Of a stretch of DNA of 21,733 bases, positions 6,288 through 13,074 are shown piece after piece. Under the pieces are notes generated by a model, which worked only from the letters and a program-made list of their open reading frames with translations, was not told the DNA's origin and did not search any database. Positions within the stretch are counted from its first letter, which is position 1. The number at the start of each line of letters is the position of its first letter. A program made the position numbers and the translations under genes. Source of the stretch: an uncultured Ruminococcus sp. (GTDB taxonomy: Bacteria > Bacillota_A > Clostridia > Oscillospirales > Acutalibacteraceae); assembly GCA_902798605.1 (NCBI GenBank), contig CADBXH010000056.1, forward strand, positions 1 to 21,733. The letters are read 5' to 3'.

Positions 6288-6980
6288 TTATCTTTTTGAA
6301 AATTTGTTTGTAAAAAACTGGCTGTATATTATTGCCGAATCCTTTATCGGTCTAAAATGCGTTGCCCTGTTGTTGTCTATGTATACGGTTTCGATCGGGA
6401 TCTCCCTGATTTTCTTTACCTTAGAAAAATCGAGGAGCTCGTTGATCTCATATTCATATCGGCTGCCCTTTGATTTTATCGCGATGTCGATAGAGCTGTC
6501 AGAAAAAGCCCTGAGTCCCGTCTGAGTATCGCCGAGCTTTGAGTGCGTAGTGGCTTTGTATAGAAAATTTGTGATGTTATTGCCGATCCTGCTTTTTATC
6601 GGGTCGGTCTTTTCAAGCTTACGGCAGCCGATCACAACATCATCGGGGTACTTTGCAGCGTAATTAAATACATTTATAACATCATTGATTCTATGCTGAC
6701 CGTCCGCGTCGACCGTGACGACCGTATATGGCGGCTTAAAACCGGCTTTAATAAACCGGAAGCCTTTTTTCAGCGCAAAACCCTTGCCTTTGTTGACTCT
6801 TTGGCGGATTACTTTTGCATAGTTTTCCGCCTGAGCAAATATATCGTCAAAATCCGAGCCGCTTCCGTCGTCGATTACAATGACGTAAAAATCACGGCTG
6901 TTGAGCTCGTCAGCTATATTTATCAGCGCTTCATCAGGCATAAAAGCCGGGATCAGCGCGATTTTTTGCCTGCTTTCCAT
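6288..6980 (-). CDS. Family 2 glycosyltransferase (polyprenyl-phosphate sugar transferase-like)
   Basis: A 230-residue GT-A-fold glycosyltransferase. Features seen: the N-terminal nucleotide strand IALIPAFMPDEAL; VIVIDDGSGSD near 33-43; a basic NKGKGFALKKG segment; the metal-binding VDADGQHR motif near 89-96; and GDTQTGLRAF near 150-159. This pattern is shared with dolichol-phosphate mannose synthase-like and related polyprenyl-phosphate glycosyltransferases. There is no C-terminal membrane segment, so it would be cytosolic or peripheral. Sugar and acceptor are unknown; cell-envelope glycan assembly is the likely use. A GAGGAGG ribosome binding site and a strong promoter (7010-7038) precede it. 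The COG0523 GTPase gene follows after nine bases, its ribosome binding site touching this stop codon, which suggests translational coupling of two apparently unrelated functions. Confidence 0.8.
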   Translation of the reverse strand: MESRQKIALIPAFMPDEALINIADELNSRDFYVIVIDDGSGSDFDDIFAQAENYAKVIRQRVNKGKGFALKKGFRFIKAGFKPPYTVVTVDADGQHRINDVINVFNYAAKYPDDVVIGCRKLEKTDPIKSRIGNNITNFLYKATTHSKLGDTQTGLRAFSDSSIDIAIKSKGSRYEYEINELLDFSKVKKIREIPIETVYIDNNRATHFRPIKDSAIIYSQFFTNKFSKR

Positions 6981-7009
6981 TGTTCAGCCTCCTCAAATGG
7001 GCTGTTATT

Positions 7010-7038
7010 ATTTTATCAGCATTATACGATTATGTCAA
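7010..7038 (-). promoter_or_regulatory. Sigma-A promoter of the glycosyltransferase-GTPase operon
   Basis: On the minus strand a consensus TTGACA (7038-7033), 17 bases and TAAAAT (7015-7010). It lies directly downstream of the hemW terminator, which isolates this operon from hemW. Confidence 0.8.
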
Positions 7039-7040
7039 CA

Positions 7041-7069
7041 AAATAAAAGCCGCTGCAAAAACAACGGCT
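7041..7069 (-). terminator. Rho-independent terminator of hemW
   Basis: Minus-strand stem AGCCGTTG (7069-7062) and CAGCGGCT (7055-7048) with one G-U pair and a six-base loop, then TTTATTTT. The first arm overlaps the hemW stop codon (7070-7068). Confidence 0.8.
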
Positions 7070-8168
7070 AAATCAATTCTGATATTATTGAATTTGACAC
7101 CAAAAATCCCTTTGGAGTAAAGAATAGGCGGTTATCATCAAACTCCATTAAGTCCATTTTTAAGTATTTATCGGCAGTTTTCAAAATCCTTTCCGGAACG
7201 GGCTTGCCGAATTCTTTTGAGTATTTTTCAAAATCAAGCCCGCTTTTTAGGCGCAAAGAGAGCATAATAAATTCTTCCTCATCGCCGCCCGAGCCGTCGT
7301 CTACGGTAATATTCTGATAAAAACTCTGCATATCTCTTTCATAATAAAACCTTTTACCGTTAAAGAAAGAATGTGCCGAGGGTCCGATACCGATATAATC
7401 GTCAAGCGTCCAATAAGATGTATTATGACGGCTCTCATAGCCTTTTTTTGCAAAGTTTGATATCTCATACTGCACATAGCCCAAAGAACTCAAGTACTCT
7501 ACAGCGAATAAATAAAGCTCCGACTGCTTATCTTCATCGGGAAAGGGGATAGAGCTTTTGTTTTTATAAAAAGGCGTGCCTTCTTCGATTTTTAGGATAT
7601 AAGAAGATATGTGAGTAACACCCAGCGAAGAGCAATAGTCAATTGAACGCTTCAGACTATCTTTGGTCTGATAGGGAATACCGAGCATCAAATCGAGCGA
7701 GATATTGTTGATCCCTGCCGACTGCGCATTGCCGATTGTCAGCTTAACGTCATCGGTATTGTGTATCCTGCCTAAAGTCTTTAATTCCTTTTCGTCAGAG
7801 CTCTGCATACCAACGGATATCCTGTTGACTCCGGATTCTCTCAGTTTATAAAAATCAAGGTCTTTACCGGATTCGGGATTGATTTCAACAGTGATTTCCG
7901 CGTTATCGTTTATCAAAAAGCAGGATTTGACACAATCAAGAATACCGCACAGCCTGTCAGTACCCAAAACGCTCGGCGTACCTCCGCCGATATATACGCT
8001 TGTTAAAGCCTTATCGGTCTTTTTGCTCCAATATTTGATTTTATCATTTAAATGCATTACATATTCATCATAATCCTTTTCATAGGCTTTGCCGCTGTAA
8101 AAATCACAGTAAGCGCATTTGCTCTTGCAAAAGGGGATATGAATATACAACCCTAATTTCTCGCTCAT
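7068..8168 (-). CDS. hemW: HemW-type radical SAM protein (heme chaperone, formerly HemN-like)
   Basis: A 366-residue radical SAM protein. The N terminus reads LYIHIPFCKSKCAYCDF, giving the CX3CX2C iron-sulfur motif at Cys14, Cys18 and Cys21, with the aromatic-Cys-Asp-Phe ending typical of HemW; true HemN oxygen-independent coproporphyrinogen oxidases have a fourth cysteine two residues on, absent here. The SAM-binding YIGGGTPS is near 59-66, ISVGMQS near 117-123, and the HemN C-terminal region occupies the last 90 or so residues. HemW binds heme and is proposed to deliver it to haem proteins; the old annotation as coproporphyrinogen dehydrogenase is usually wrong for this subgroup. It is monocistronic, with an AAGGA ribosome binding site, a consensus promoter at 8300-8328, a leader with a strong hairpin, and its own terminator. 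Confidence 0.88.
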   Translation of the reverse strand: MSEKLGLYIHIPFCKSKCAYCDFYSGKAYEKDYDEYVMHLNDKIKYWSKKTDKALTSVYIGGGTPSVLGTDRLCGILDCVKSCFLINDNAEITVEINPESGKDLDFYKLRESGVNRISVGMQSSDEKELKTLGRIHNTDDVKLTIGNAQSAGINNISLDLMLGIPYQTKDSLKRSIDYCSSLGVTHISSYILKIEEGTPFYKNKSSIPFPDEDKQSELYLFAVEYLSSLGYVQYEISNFAKKGYESRHNTSYWTLDDYIGIGPSAHSFFNGKRFYYERDMQSFYQNITVDDGSGGDEEEFIMLSLRLKSGLDFEKYSKEFGKPVPERILKTADKYLKMDLMEFDDNRLFFTPKGFLVSNSIISELI

Positions 8169-8218
8169 AAAATATCCTTGAATTATTAAAAAGTTTTAAA
8201 AAGGCGGACTGAAAATTA

Positions 8219-8250
8219 TTGAGGCAGAAGCCAAAAAGCTCCTGCCTCAA
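8219..8250 (-). other. Strong hairpin in the hemW leader
   Basis: TTGAGGCAG-A-AGC (8219-8231) pairs with GCT-C-CTGCCTCAA (8238-8250): 12 base pairs with one mismatch and a six-base loop. It lies in the roughly 125-base untranslated leader of hemW, about 50 bases before its start codon. On the transcribed minus strand it is followed by TAATTTTC, a poor T-tract, so it may be an attenuator, an mRNA stabiliser or a protein-binding site. The rest of the 8169-8539 gap holds the hemW and prfC promoters and an A/T-rich stretch. Confidence 0.55.
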
Positions 8251-8299
8251 AGTTGGAAGGTATATGAAAAGATAGGAATAATCTGTCTTTCACACTTGT

Positions 8300-8328
8300 A
8301 TATTACAATATTTTAACCTTTTTGTCAA
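8300..8328 (-). promoter_or_regulatory. Sigma-A promoter of hemW
   Basis: On the minus strand TTGACA (8328-8323), 17 bases, TAATAT (8305-8300). It diverges from the prfC promoter at 8387-8416. Confidence 0.75.
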
Positions 8329-8386
8329 GGTTTTGTCTTAATTTAATTTCAATTTTTTTATATTTATTTTATTTATATGGTTTTTA

Positions 8387-8416
8387 TTGACATATGGCGT
8401 GTAATAATTGTAAAAT
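8387..8416 (+). promoter_or_regulatory. Sigma-A promoter of prfC
   Basis: Consensus -35 TTGACA (8387-8392), an 18-base spacer and -10 TAAAAT (8411-8416). The expected start is near 8423, giving a structured leader of about 130 bases before prfC. Confidence 0.7.
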
Positions 8417-8420
8417 AGCA

Positions 8421-8500
8421 ACGTGACGTTGCATCCGATTCGGGAATTAAAGCCGCATTAAAACATCAATCTTTGATTCCCGGTTTTTAGGAAATGCTAT
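8421..8500 (+). promoter_or_regulatory. Structured prfC leader with a terminator-like hairpin
   Basis: The leader contains a 12-pair hairpin, CGGGAATTAAAG (8441-8452) with CTTTGATTCCCG (8471-8482) and one G-U pair, followed by GTTTTTAG, which looks like a rho-independent terminator placed ahead of the gene. Just before it GCAACG (8418-8423) pairs with CGTTGC (8427-8432), but this arm starts at about the transcription start and may form only in part. TGCTATTT at 8495-8502 is complementary to AAATAGCA at 8413-8420, which overlaps the -10 box. Conditional termination (attenuation) of prfC is possible. I do not recognise a known riboswitch or T-box here. Confidence 0.5.
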
Positions 8501-8551
8501 TTATAACGTTTAATAAAATGTAATTATATAATAAAAGGATTGAAATCAAGT

Positions 8552-10138
8552 ATGAGCACATATCAGGAAGAAATTACAAAGCGCAGAACCTTTGCGATAA
8601 TCTCTCACCCGGACGCGGGTAAAACAACGCTTACCGAAAAGCTGCTGCTCTACGGAGGCGCGATCAACCTTGCGGGATCTGTTAAGGGCAAGCGCACAGC
8701 AAGGCATGCCGTTTCCGACTGGATGGAGATTGAAAAGCAGAGAGGTATCTCCGTAACCTCGTCCGTTTTGCAGTTCAAGTACAACGGCTATTGCATAAAT
8801 ATCCTCGACACCCCGGGACATGAGGATTTCTCTGAGGATACCTACCGCACGCTTATGGCTGCCGATTCCGCAGTAATGGTCATCGACGGCTCAAAGGGTG
8901 TTGAAAAGCAGACTATAAAGCTCTTTAAGGTCTGCGTAATGCGCAATATCCCGATCATCACCTTTATCAATAAAATGGACAGAGACGCCAAAAACTCCTT
9001 TGATCTGCTCGAAGATATCGAAAACGTCCTCGGCATCAACACATATCCCGTCAACTGGCCTATCGGCTCGGGCAAGGAGTTCAAGGGCGTATTTGACAGA
9101 AACACACGCAAGGTGCTATCATTCACGGCAAACAACGGTCAAAAGGAAGTCGAAAAGGAAGAATTAACGCTTGACGATCCGCTTTTGGACGAAAGACTCG
9201 GCCAATATCTAAAGCAGGACCTGCTCGATGAGGTCGAATTGCTCGACGGCGCAGGCGACGAATTTGATTTGGAAGCCGTAAGAGAAGGCAAACTGACGCC
9301 CGTATTCTTCGGATCGGCACTTACAAACTTCGGCGTAGAGCCGTTTTTGGAGCAATTCCTAAAACTCACCACCTCGCCTCTGTCAAGAGAGACGATCGAC
9401 GAGGAAGTCGATCCGATGTCCGAGGACTTCTCGGCGTTCGTTTTCAAGATACAGGCGAATATGAACAAGGCTCACCGCGACAGGATCGCCTTTATGCGTA
9501 TTTGCAGCGGCAAATTCGAGAAGAATATGGAAGTGTTCCATGTTCAGGGCAACAAAAAAATGCGCCTATCACAGCCACAGCAAATAATGGCTCAGGAGCG
9601 TGAGATAGTTGAGGAAGCCTACGCAGGCGACATAATCGGAGTGTTTGACCCGGGTATATTCTCGATCGGCGATACGATCTGTTCAGCCTCGCACAAGGTT
9701 CAATTCAAGGGCATCCCGACATTCGCGCCCGAACACTTCTGCCGAGTGCGCCAAAAAGATACAATGAAGCGCAAGCAGTTCATCAAGGGAACCAACCAGA
9801 TCGCTCAGGAAGGCGCGATCCAGATTTTCCAGGAGCTCGATGCAGGTATGGAAGAGGTAATCGTCGGCGTTGTCGGTGTTTTGCAGTTTGATGTTTTAAA
9901 ATACCGCCTCGAAAACGAGTATAACGTAGAGATCATTATGGAAAACCTACCGTATGAGTATATCCGTTGGATAGTAAACGAGGACGTTGACCCCAAAAAG
10001 CTCGACCTCGCATCTGACACAAAGCGCATCCAAGACTTAAAAGGCAACCACCTTTTGCTCTTTACAAGCTCTTGGAGCATCGACTGGGCGCTTGACCATA
10101 ACGAGGGGCTAGAGCTCAGAGAATTCGGTACAAACTAA
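8552..10138 (+). CDS. prfC: Peptide chain release factor 3 (RF3)
   Basis: A 528-residue translational GTPase that releases RF1/RF2 from the ribosome after peptide release. G1 is HPDAGKTT (residues 19-26), G3 is DTPGHEDFSEDTYRTL, G4 is FINKMDRD, and the RF3-specific SDWMEIEKQRGIS switch and EIIMENLPYEY C-terminal segment are present. Length is normal for RF3. The ATG at 8552 is chosen; an in-frame TTG at 8540 overlaps the AAAGGA ribosome binding site (8534-8539) and would only add four residues. The 12-base spacing to the ATG is longer than usual. The stop codon overlaps the start of the next gene (TAATG), so translation of the downstream decarboxylase-family enzyme is probably coupled. No cognate RF gene is nearby. 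Confidence 0.95.
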   Translation: MSTYQEEITKRRTFAIISHPDAGKTTLTEKLLLYGGAINLAGSVKGKRTARHAVSDWMEIEKQRGISVTSSVLQFKYNGYCINILDTPGHEDFSEDTYRTLMAADSAVMVIDGSKGVEKQTIKLFKVCVMRNIPIITFINKMDRDAKNSFDLLEDIENVLGINTYPVNWPIGSGKEFKGVFDRNTRKVLSFTANNGQKEVEKEELTLDDPLLDERLGQYLKQDLLDEVELLDGAGDEFDLEAVREGKLTPVFFGSALTNFGVEPFLEQFLKLTTSPLSRETIDEEVDPMSEDFSAFVFKIQANMNKAHRDRIAFMRICSGKFEKNMEVFHVQGNKKMRLSQPQQIMAQEREIVEEAYAGDIIGVFDPGIFSIGDTICSASHKVQFKGIPTFAPEHFCRVRQKDTMKRKQFIKGTNQIAQEGAIQIFQELDAGMEEVIVGVVGVLQFDVLKYRLENEYNVEIIMENLPYEYIRWIVNEDVDPKKLDLASDTKRIQDLKGNHLLLFTSSWSIDWALDHNEGLELREFGTN

Positions 10139-11409
10139 TGCTTTATAACAAGACTAAAAAATACAATAAAAGCGGGGTTTATCCGTTCCATATGCCGGGT
10201 CATAAGCGGCAAAGCATCGTACCCGAGCTGCCATATGAGCTCGATATGACCGAGATCGAAGGCTTTGATAATCTTCATAACCCCAAGACCTGCATAAAGG
10301 AAATCGAGGACAGAGCGGCTGAGATCTATCAGGCAAAGCGAGCCTTTATGCTTGTCAACGGCGCGACCTGTGGAATAATGTCTGCGATCGGCGCGCTCAC
10401 CAAAAGAGGGGACAGGGTGCTTGTCGCGAGGAATTGCCATATCTCCGTATACAGAGCGCTCAGGCTTTTCGGCTTAATGCCCGAGTATATCCTGCCCGAT
10501 TATGTCAAAGACGGCGATGACGCGTACCCGATTTTCGGCTCGATCAACCCTGATGATGTATATCAAAATCTCATTGAACACCGGGATATAAAGCTCGTTA
10601 TACTCACCTCACCGACTTATGAGGGTGTGGTCTCCGATATTAAAAAAATCTCGCAGATCTGTCACGAGCTCGGCGTTAAGCTCTTTGTAGATGAGGCTCA
10701 CGGCGCGCACTTCGCCTTTTGTGATTATTTCCCCTTGGGCGCGTTGCCTAACGGCGCTGACGTTGTCGTTACAAGCCTGCACAAGACCCTGCCTGCGCTG
10801 ACTCAGACGGCATTATTACTTACAAATGACCTTAGCTTGCAGAAGAATTTGCAGTATCAACTCTCTGTTTTCCAGACGAGCAGCCCGTCATATGTATTGA
10901 TGAACTCGGTAGAGATATGTCTTGAATACACTTTGAGATACAACTTTAATGACTACATAAACCGCTTAAAGGCTTTTGAGGAAAAAGCAACGGAGCTCAA
11001 AAACCTAAAGCTGATTTTGAGAGAAAACACCCGAAACATTTTCGCATATGACAGAAGCAAGCTAATAATATCCACAGCCCACGCGGACCTTGACGGCGAG
11101 CAGCTCGCGACTATTTTAAGATACAACTGCGGTATCGAGACCGAGATGGCTTCAAAAGACTATGTGATAGCGATGACTTCGATCTGCGACACAAACGAAG
11201 GCTTTGAACGACTGATAGAATCCCTGTTATGGATAGATAAAGACCGTAAAAGGGTAGAGGATTATAATCCCGATCTGAATATAAAACTCCCCGAAAAGGT
11301 CTATGAACCCTACGAAACCGACTTTGACGATAAAGACGTAGCAAGAGAGGATTTTTTCATTTATCCGCCGGGGATCCCTGTCATCGTGTCGGGAGAGCGA
11401 ATAAAATAA
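10138..11409 (+). CDS. PLP-dependent Orn/Lys/Arg decarboxylase family protein (SpeA/YaaO-like)
   Basis: A 423-residue fold-type I PLP enzyme. The start SGVYPFHMPGHKR (residues 12-24) is the family's N-terminal signature, LFVDEAHGAH (182-191) supplies the PLP ring aspartate Asp185 and nearby His188, and TSLHKTLPALTQ (212-223) holds the Schiff-base lysine, Lys216. The end (YPPGIPVIVSGE) is the usual short C-terminal motif. Members make polyamines by decarboxylating arginine, lysine or ornithine, but many short Firmicute forms are labelled only as aminotransferase class I/II-fold proteins; this one is shorter than the roughly 480-residue Bacillus relatives, so substrate and even activity are uncertain. 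It overlaps prfC by one base with no promoter of its own; a following promoter starts the SCIFF operon. Confidence 0.82.
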   Translation: MLYNKTKKYNKSGVYPFHMPGHKRQSIVPELPYELDMTEIEGFDNLHNPKTCIKEIEDRAAEIYQAKRAFMLVNGATCGIMSAIGALTKRGDRVLVARNCHISVYRALRLFGLMPEYILPDYVKDGDDAYPIFGSINPDDVYQNLIEHRDIKLVILTSPTYEGVVSDIKKISQICHELGVKLFVDEAHGAHFAFCDYFPLGALPNGADVVVTSLHKTLPALTQTALLLTNDLSLQKNLQYQLSVFQTSSPSYVLMNSVEICLEYTLRYNFNDYINRLKAFEEKATELKNLKLILRENTRNIFAYDRSKLIISTAHADLDGEQLATILRYNCGIETEMASKDYVIAMTSICDTNEGFERLIESLLWIDKDRKRVEDYNPDLNIKLPEKVYEPYETDFDDKDVAREDFFIYPPGIPVIVSGERIK

Positions 11410-11414
11410 CTCTA

Positions 11415-11443
11415 TTGACAAAGAGTTACTGTTATGCTAAAAT
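11415..11443 (+). promoter_or_regulatory. Sigma-A promoter of the SCIFF operon
   Basis: Consensus -35 TTGACA (11415-11420), 17 bases, -10 TAAAAT (11438-11443) with a TGC extended -10. Transcription would start near 11450, just before the AAGGAG ribosome binding site of scfA. Confidence 0.8.
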
Positions 11444-11474
11444 TTAACTATAAAATAAAAGGAGATTGATTTCG

Positions 11475-11624
11475 ATGAAAAGAATCAAAACTATTGAGAC
11501 ACGCGACCTTAAAAAGAGCGTAAAAACAGGCGGCTGCGGCGAGTGCCAGACTTCTTGCCAGTCAGCTTGCAAAACTTCCTGCGGCGTTGCTAATCAGCAG
11601 TGCGAGAAGTGCTCAGAGAAATAA
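11475..11624 (+). CDS. scfA: SCIFF ranthipeptide precursor (six-cysteine-in-forty-five type), seven-cysteine variant
   Basis: A 49-residue RiPP precursor. The leader (MKRIKTIETRDLKKSVKT) and the core beginning GGCGECQTSCQSACKTSC match the SCIFF family nearly exactly. Cysteines are at 21, 24, 28, 32, 36, 43 and 46; the family normally has six, so Cys46 in a short C-terminal extension (EKCSEK) is an addition. Position 37, usually threonine and the reported thioether acceptor in a characterised homologue, is glycine here (CKTSCGVANQQ). The radical SAM maturase gene follows 67 bases downstream. The ribosome binding site AAGGAG lies directly upstream. SCIFF peptides are conserved across Clostridia; their role is unclear, with cell-to-cell signalling suggested for ranthipeptides. 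It is too short for many gene callers, but identification is firm. Confidence 0.95.
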   Translation: MKRIKTIETRDLKKSVKTGGCGECQTSCQSACKTSCGVANQQCEKCSEK

Positions 11625-11646
11625 TTTAAGATTTTCAGGATTTTGC

Positions 11647-11674
11647 GCCGTTACTTTTGGTAACGGCTTTCCTG
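11647..11674 (+). terminator. Hairpin between scfA and scfB (partial terminator or mRNA processing site)
   Basis: Perfect 8-bp stem GCCGTTAC (11647-11654) and GTAACGGC (11660-11667), five-base loop, then TTTCCTGTT. The weak T-tract suggests partial termination or protection of the scfA 3' end, which would give more peptide message than maturase message. Confidence 0.65.
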
Positions 11675-11691
11675 TTGTATAGAGGTAATTT

Positions 11692-13074
11692 ATGATACAT
11701 CAATACAAGCTAAACGGCTACAACATCGTTCTCAACATCGTTCTCGATATAAACAGCGGCAGCGTCCACGTTGTTGACGAGCTCGCTTATGATATTATCG
11801 GGATGTACGAGAACAGCACTAAAGAAGAAATAACAAGCGCATTGCTCGAAAAATATAAAAATGATCCCGAAGTCACCGCTCAGGAGATCTCCGACTGCAT
11901 TGACGATATCGAGGAGCTAAAGCAAAGCGGGAAGCTTTTTACCGAGGATAAGTACGAAAACTTAGCCTTTGATTTCAAAAAACGCAACACTGTCATCAAG
12001 GCGCTTTGCCTGCATATCGCTCACACCTGCAACCTCAACTGCGAGTATTGCTTTGCTTCTCAGGGCAAATACCACGGCGAACGCGCATTAATGAGCTTCG
12101 AAGTGGGCAAGAGGGCTATCGATTTTCTTATCGAGAACTCAGGCAGCAGGGTAAATCTCGAAGTCGATTTCTTCGGCGGCGAACCGCTTATGAACTTCGA
12201 TGTTGTCAAAGAGATTGTAAAATACGCTCGCAGTATTGAAAAGCAGCATAACAAAAACTTCCGCTTTACGCTTACAACAAACGGTATGCTCATTGACGAC
12301 GACGTTATCGAATTCGCCAACAAGGAGTGCCATAATGTTGTACTCAGCCTAGACGGCCGTAAAGAGATACACGACAACCTGCGCAAGACCATTAACGGCA
12401 AGGGCAGCTACGACGTTATCGTTCCCAAATTCCAAGAATTCGTAAAGCGCAGGGGAGACAAGGGTTACTACATCCGCGGAACCTTCACCCATAACAACAC
12501 CGACTTTACAAACGATATCTTCTATATGGCTGACTTGGGCTTTACCGAGCTTTCTATGGAACCCGTCGTATGCGCTCCCAACGACCCCTACGCGCTTACA
12601 TATGACGACCTTCCGATCCTCTTCGAGCAGTACGAGATACTCGCAAAGGATATGCTCAGGCGCGAAAAAGAGGGCAAGCCGATCACGTTCTATCACTATA
12701 TGATCGACCTCACCGCAGGCCCGTGTATCTACAAGCGAATCTCCGGCTGCGGCTCGGGTACTGAGTATATGGCGGTAACACCTTGGGGAGACCTCTATCC
12801 CTGTCACCAGTTTGTCGGCGACGATAAATACAAGCTCGGCGATATATATAACGGCGTTGATAATCTTGATATCCAAAATGAATTCAAGCTCTGCAACGTC
12901 TACGCCAGAGAAGAATGTAAAACCTGTTGGGCAAGGCTCTACTGCAGCGGCGGCTGCGCGGCAAACGCATACCACGCCACAGGCGACGTCAAGGGCGTTT
13001 ACAAATACGGCTGCGAGTTGTTCAAAAAGCGTATGGAGTGCGCTATTATGATGAAAGTTGCCCAAGCAGATTAA
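11692..13074 (+). CDS. scfB: SCIFF radical SAM maturase (thioether-forming, SPASM-type)
   Basis: A 460-residue radical SAM peptide-modifying enzyme. Residues 1-85 form the precursor-recognition (RRE-like) region. The CX3CX2C motif is Cys113, Cys117, Cys120 (HTCNLNCEYC), followed by FASQGKYHGE and the FFGGEPLMNF SAM motif. The C-terminal SPASM region carries the auxiliary-cluster cysteines in GPCIYKRISGCGSG, DLYPCHQF and CKTCWARLYCSGGCAANAY. The family installs Cys thioether links in SCIFF peptides using reductively cleaved SAM. Length and motifs are normal, so the maturase looks intact even though its peptide has a changed acceptor residue. A GAGG ribosome binding site precedes the ATG. The last 29 bases overlap feoB on the opposite strand. 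Confidence 0.95.
   Translation: MIHQYKLNGYNIVLNIVLDINSGSVHVVDELAYDIIGMYENSTKEEITSALLEKYKNDPEVTAQEISDCIDDIEELKQSGKLFTEDKYENLAFDFKKRNTVIKALCLHIAHTCNLNCEYCFASQGKYHGERALMSFEVGKRAIDFLIENSGSRVNLEVDFFGGEPLMNFDVVKEIVKYARSIEKQHNKNFRFTLTTNGMLIDDDVIEFANKECHNVVLSLDGRKEIHDNLRKTINGKGSYDVIVPKFQEFVKRRGDKGYYIRGTFTHNNTDFTNDIFYMADLGFTELSMEPVVCAPNDPYALTYDDLPILFEQYEILAKDMLRREKEGKPITFYHYMIDLTAGPCIYKRISGCGSGTEYMAVTPWGDLYPCHQFVGDDKYKLGDIYNGVDNLDIQNEFKLCNVYAREECKTCWARLYCSGGCAANAYHATGDVKGVYKYGCELFKKRMECAIMMKVAQAD

Noticed and set aside
12349..13065. A 238-codon minus-strand frame within scfB
   Set aside because: It is the antisense shadow of a strongly supported radical SAM gene, with no ribosome binding site or recognisable domain.
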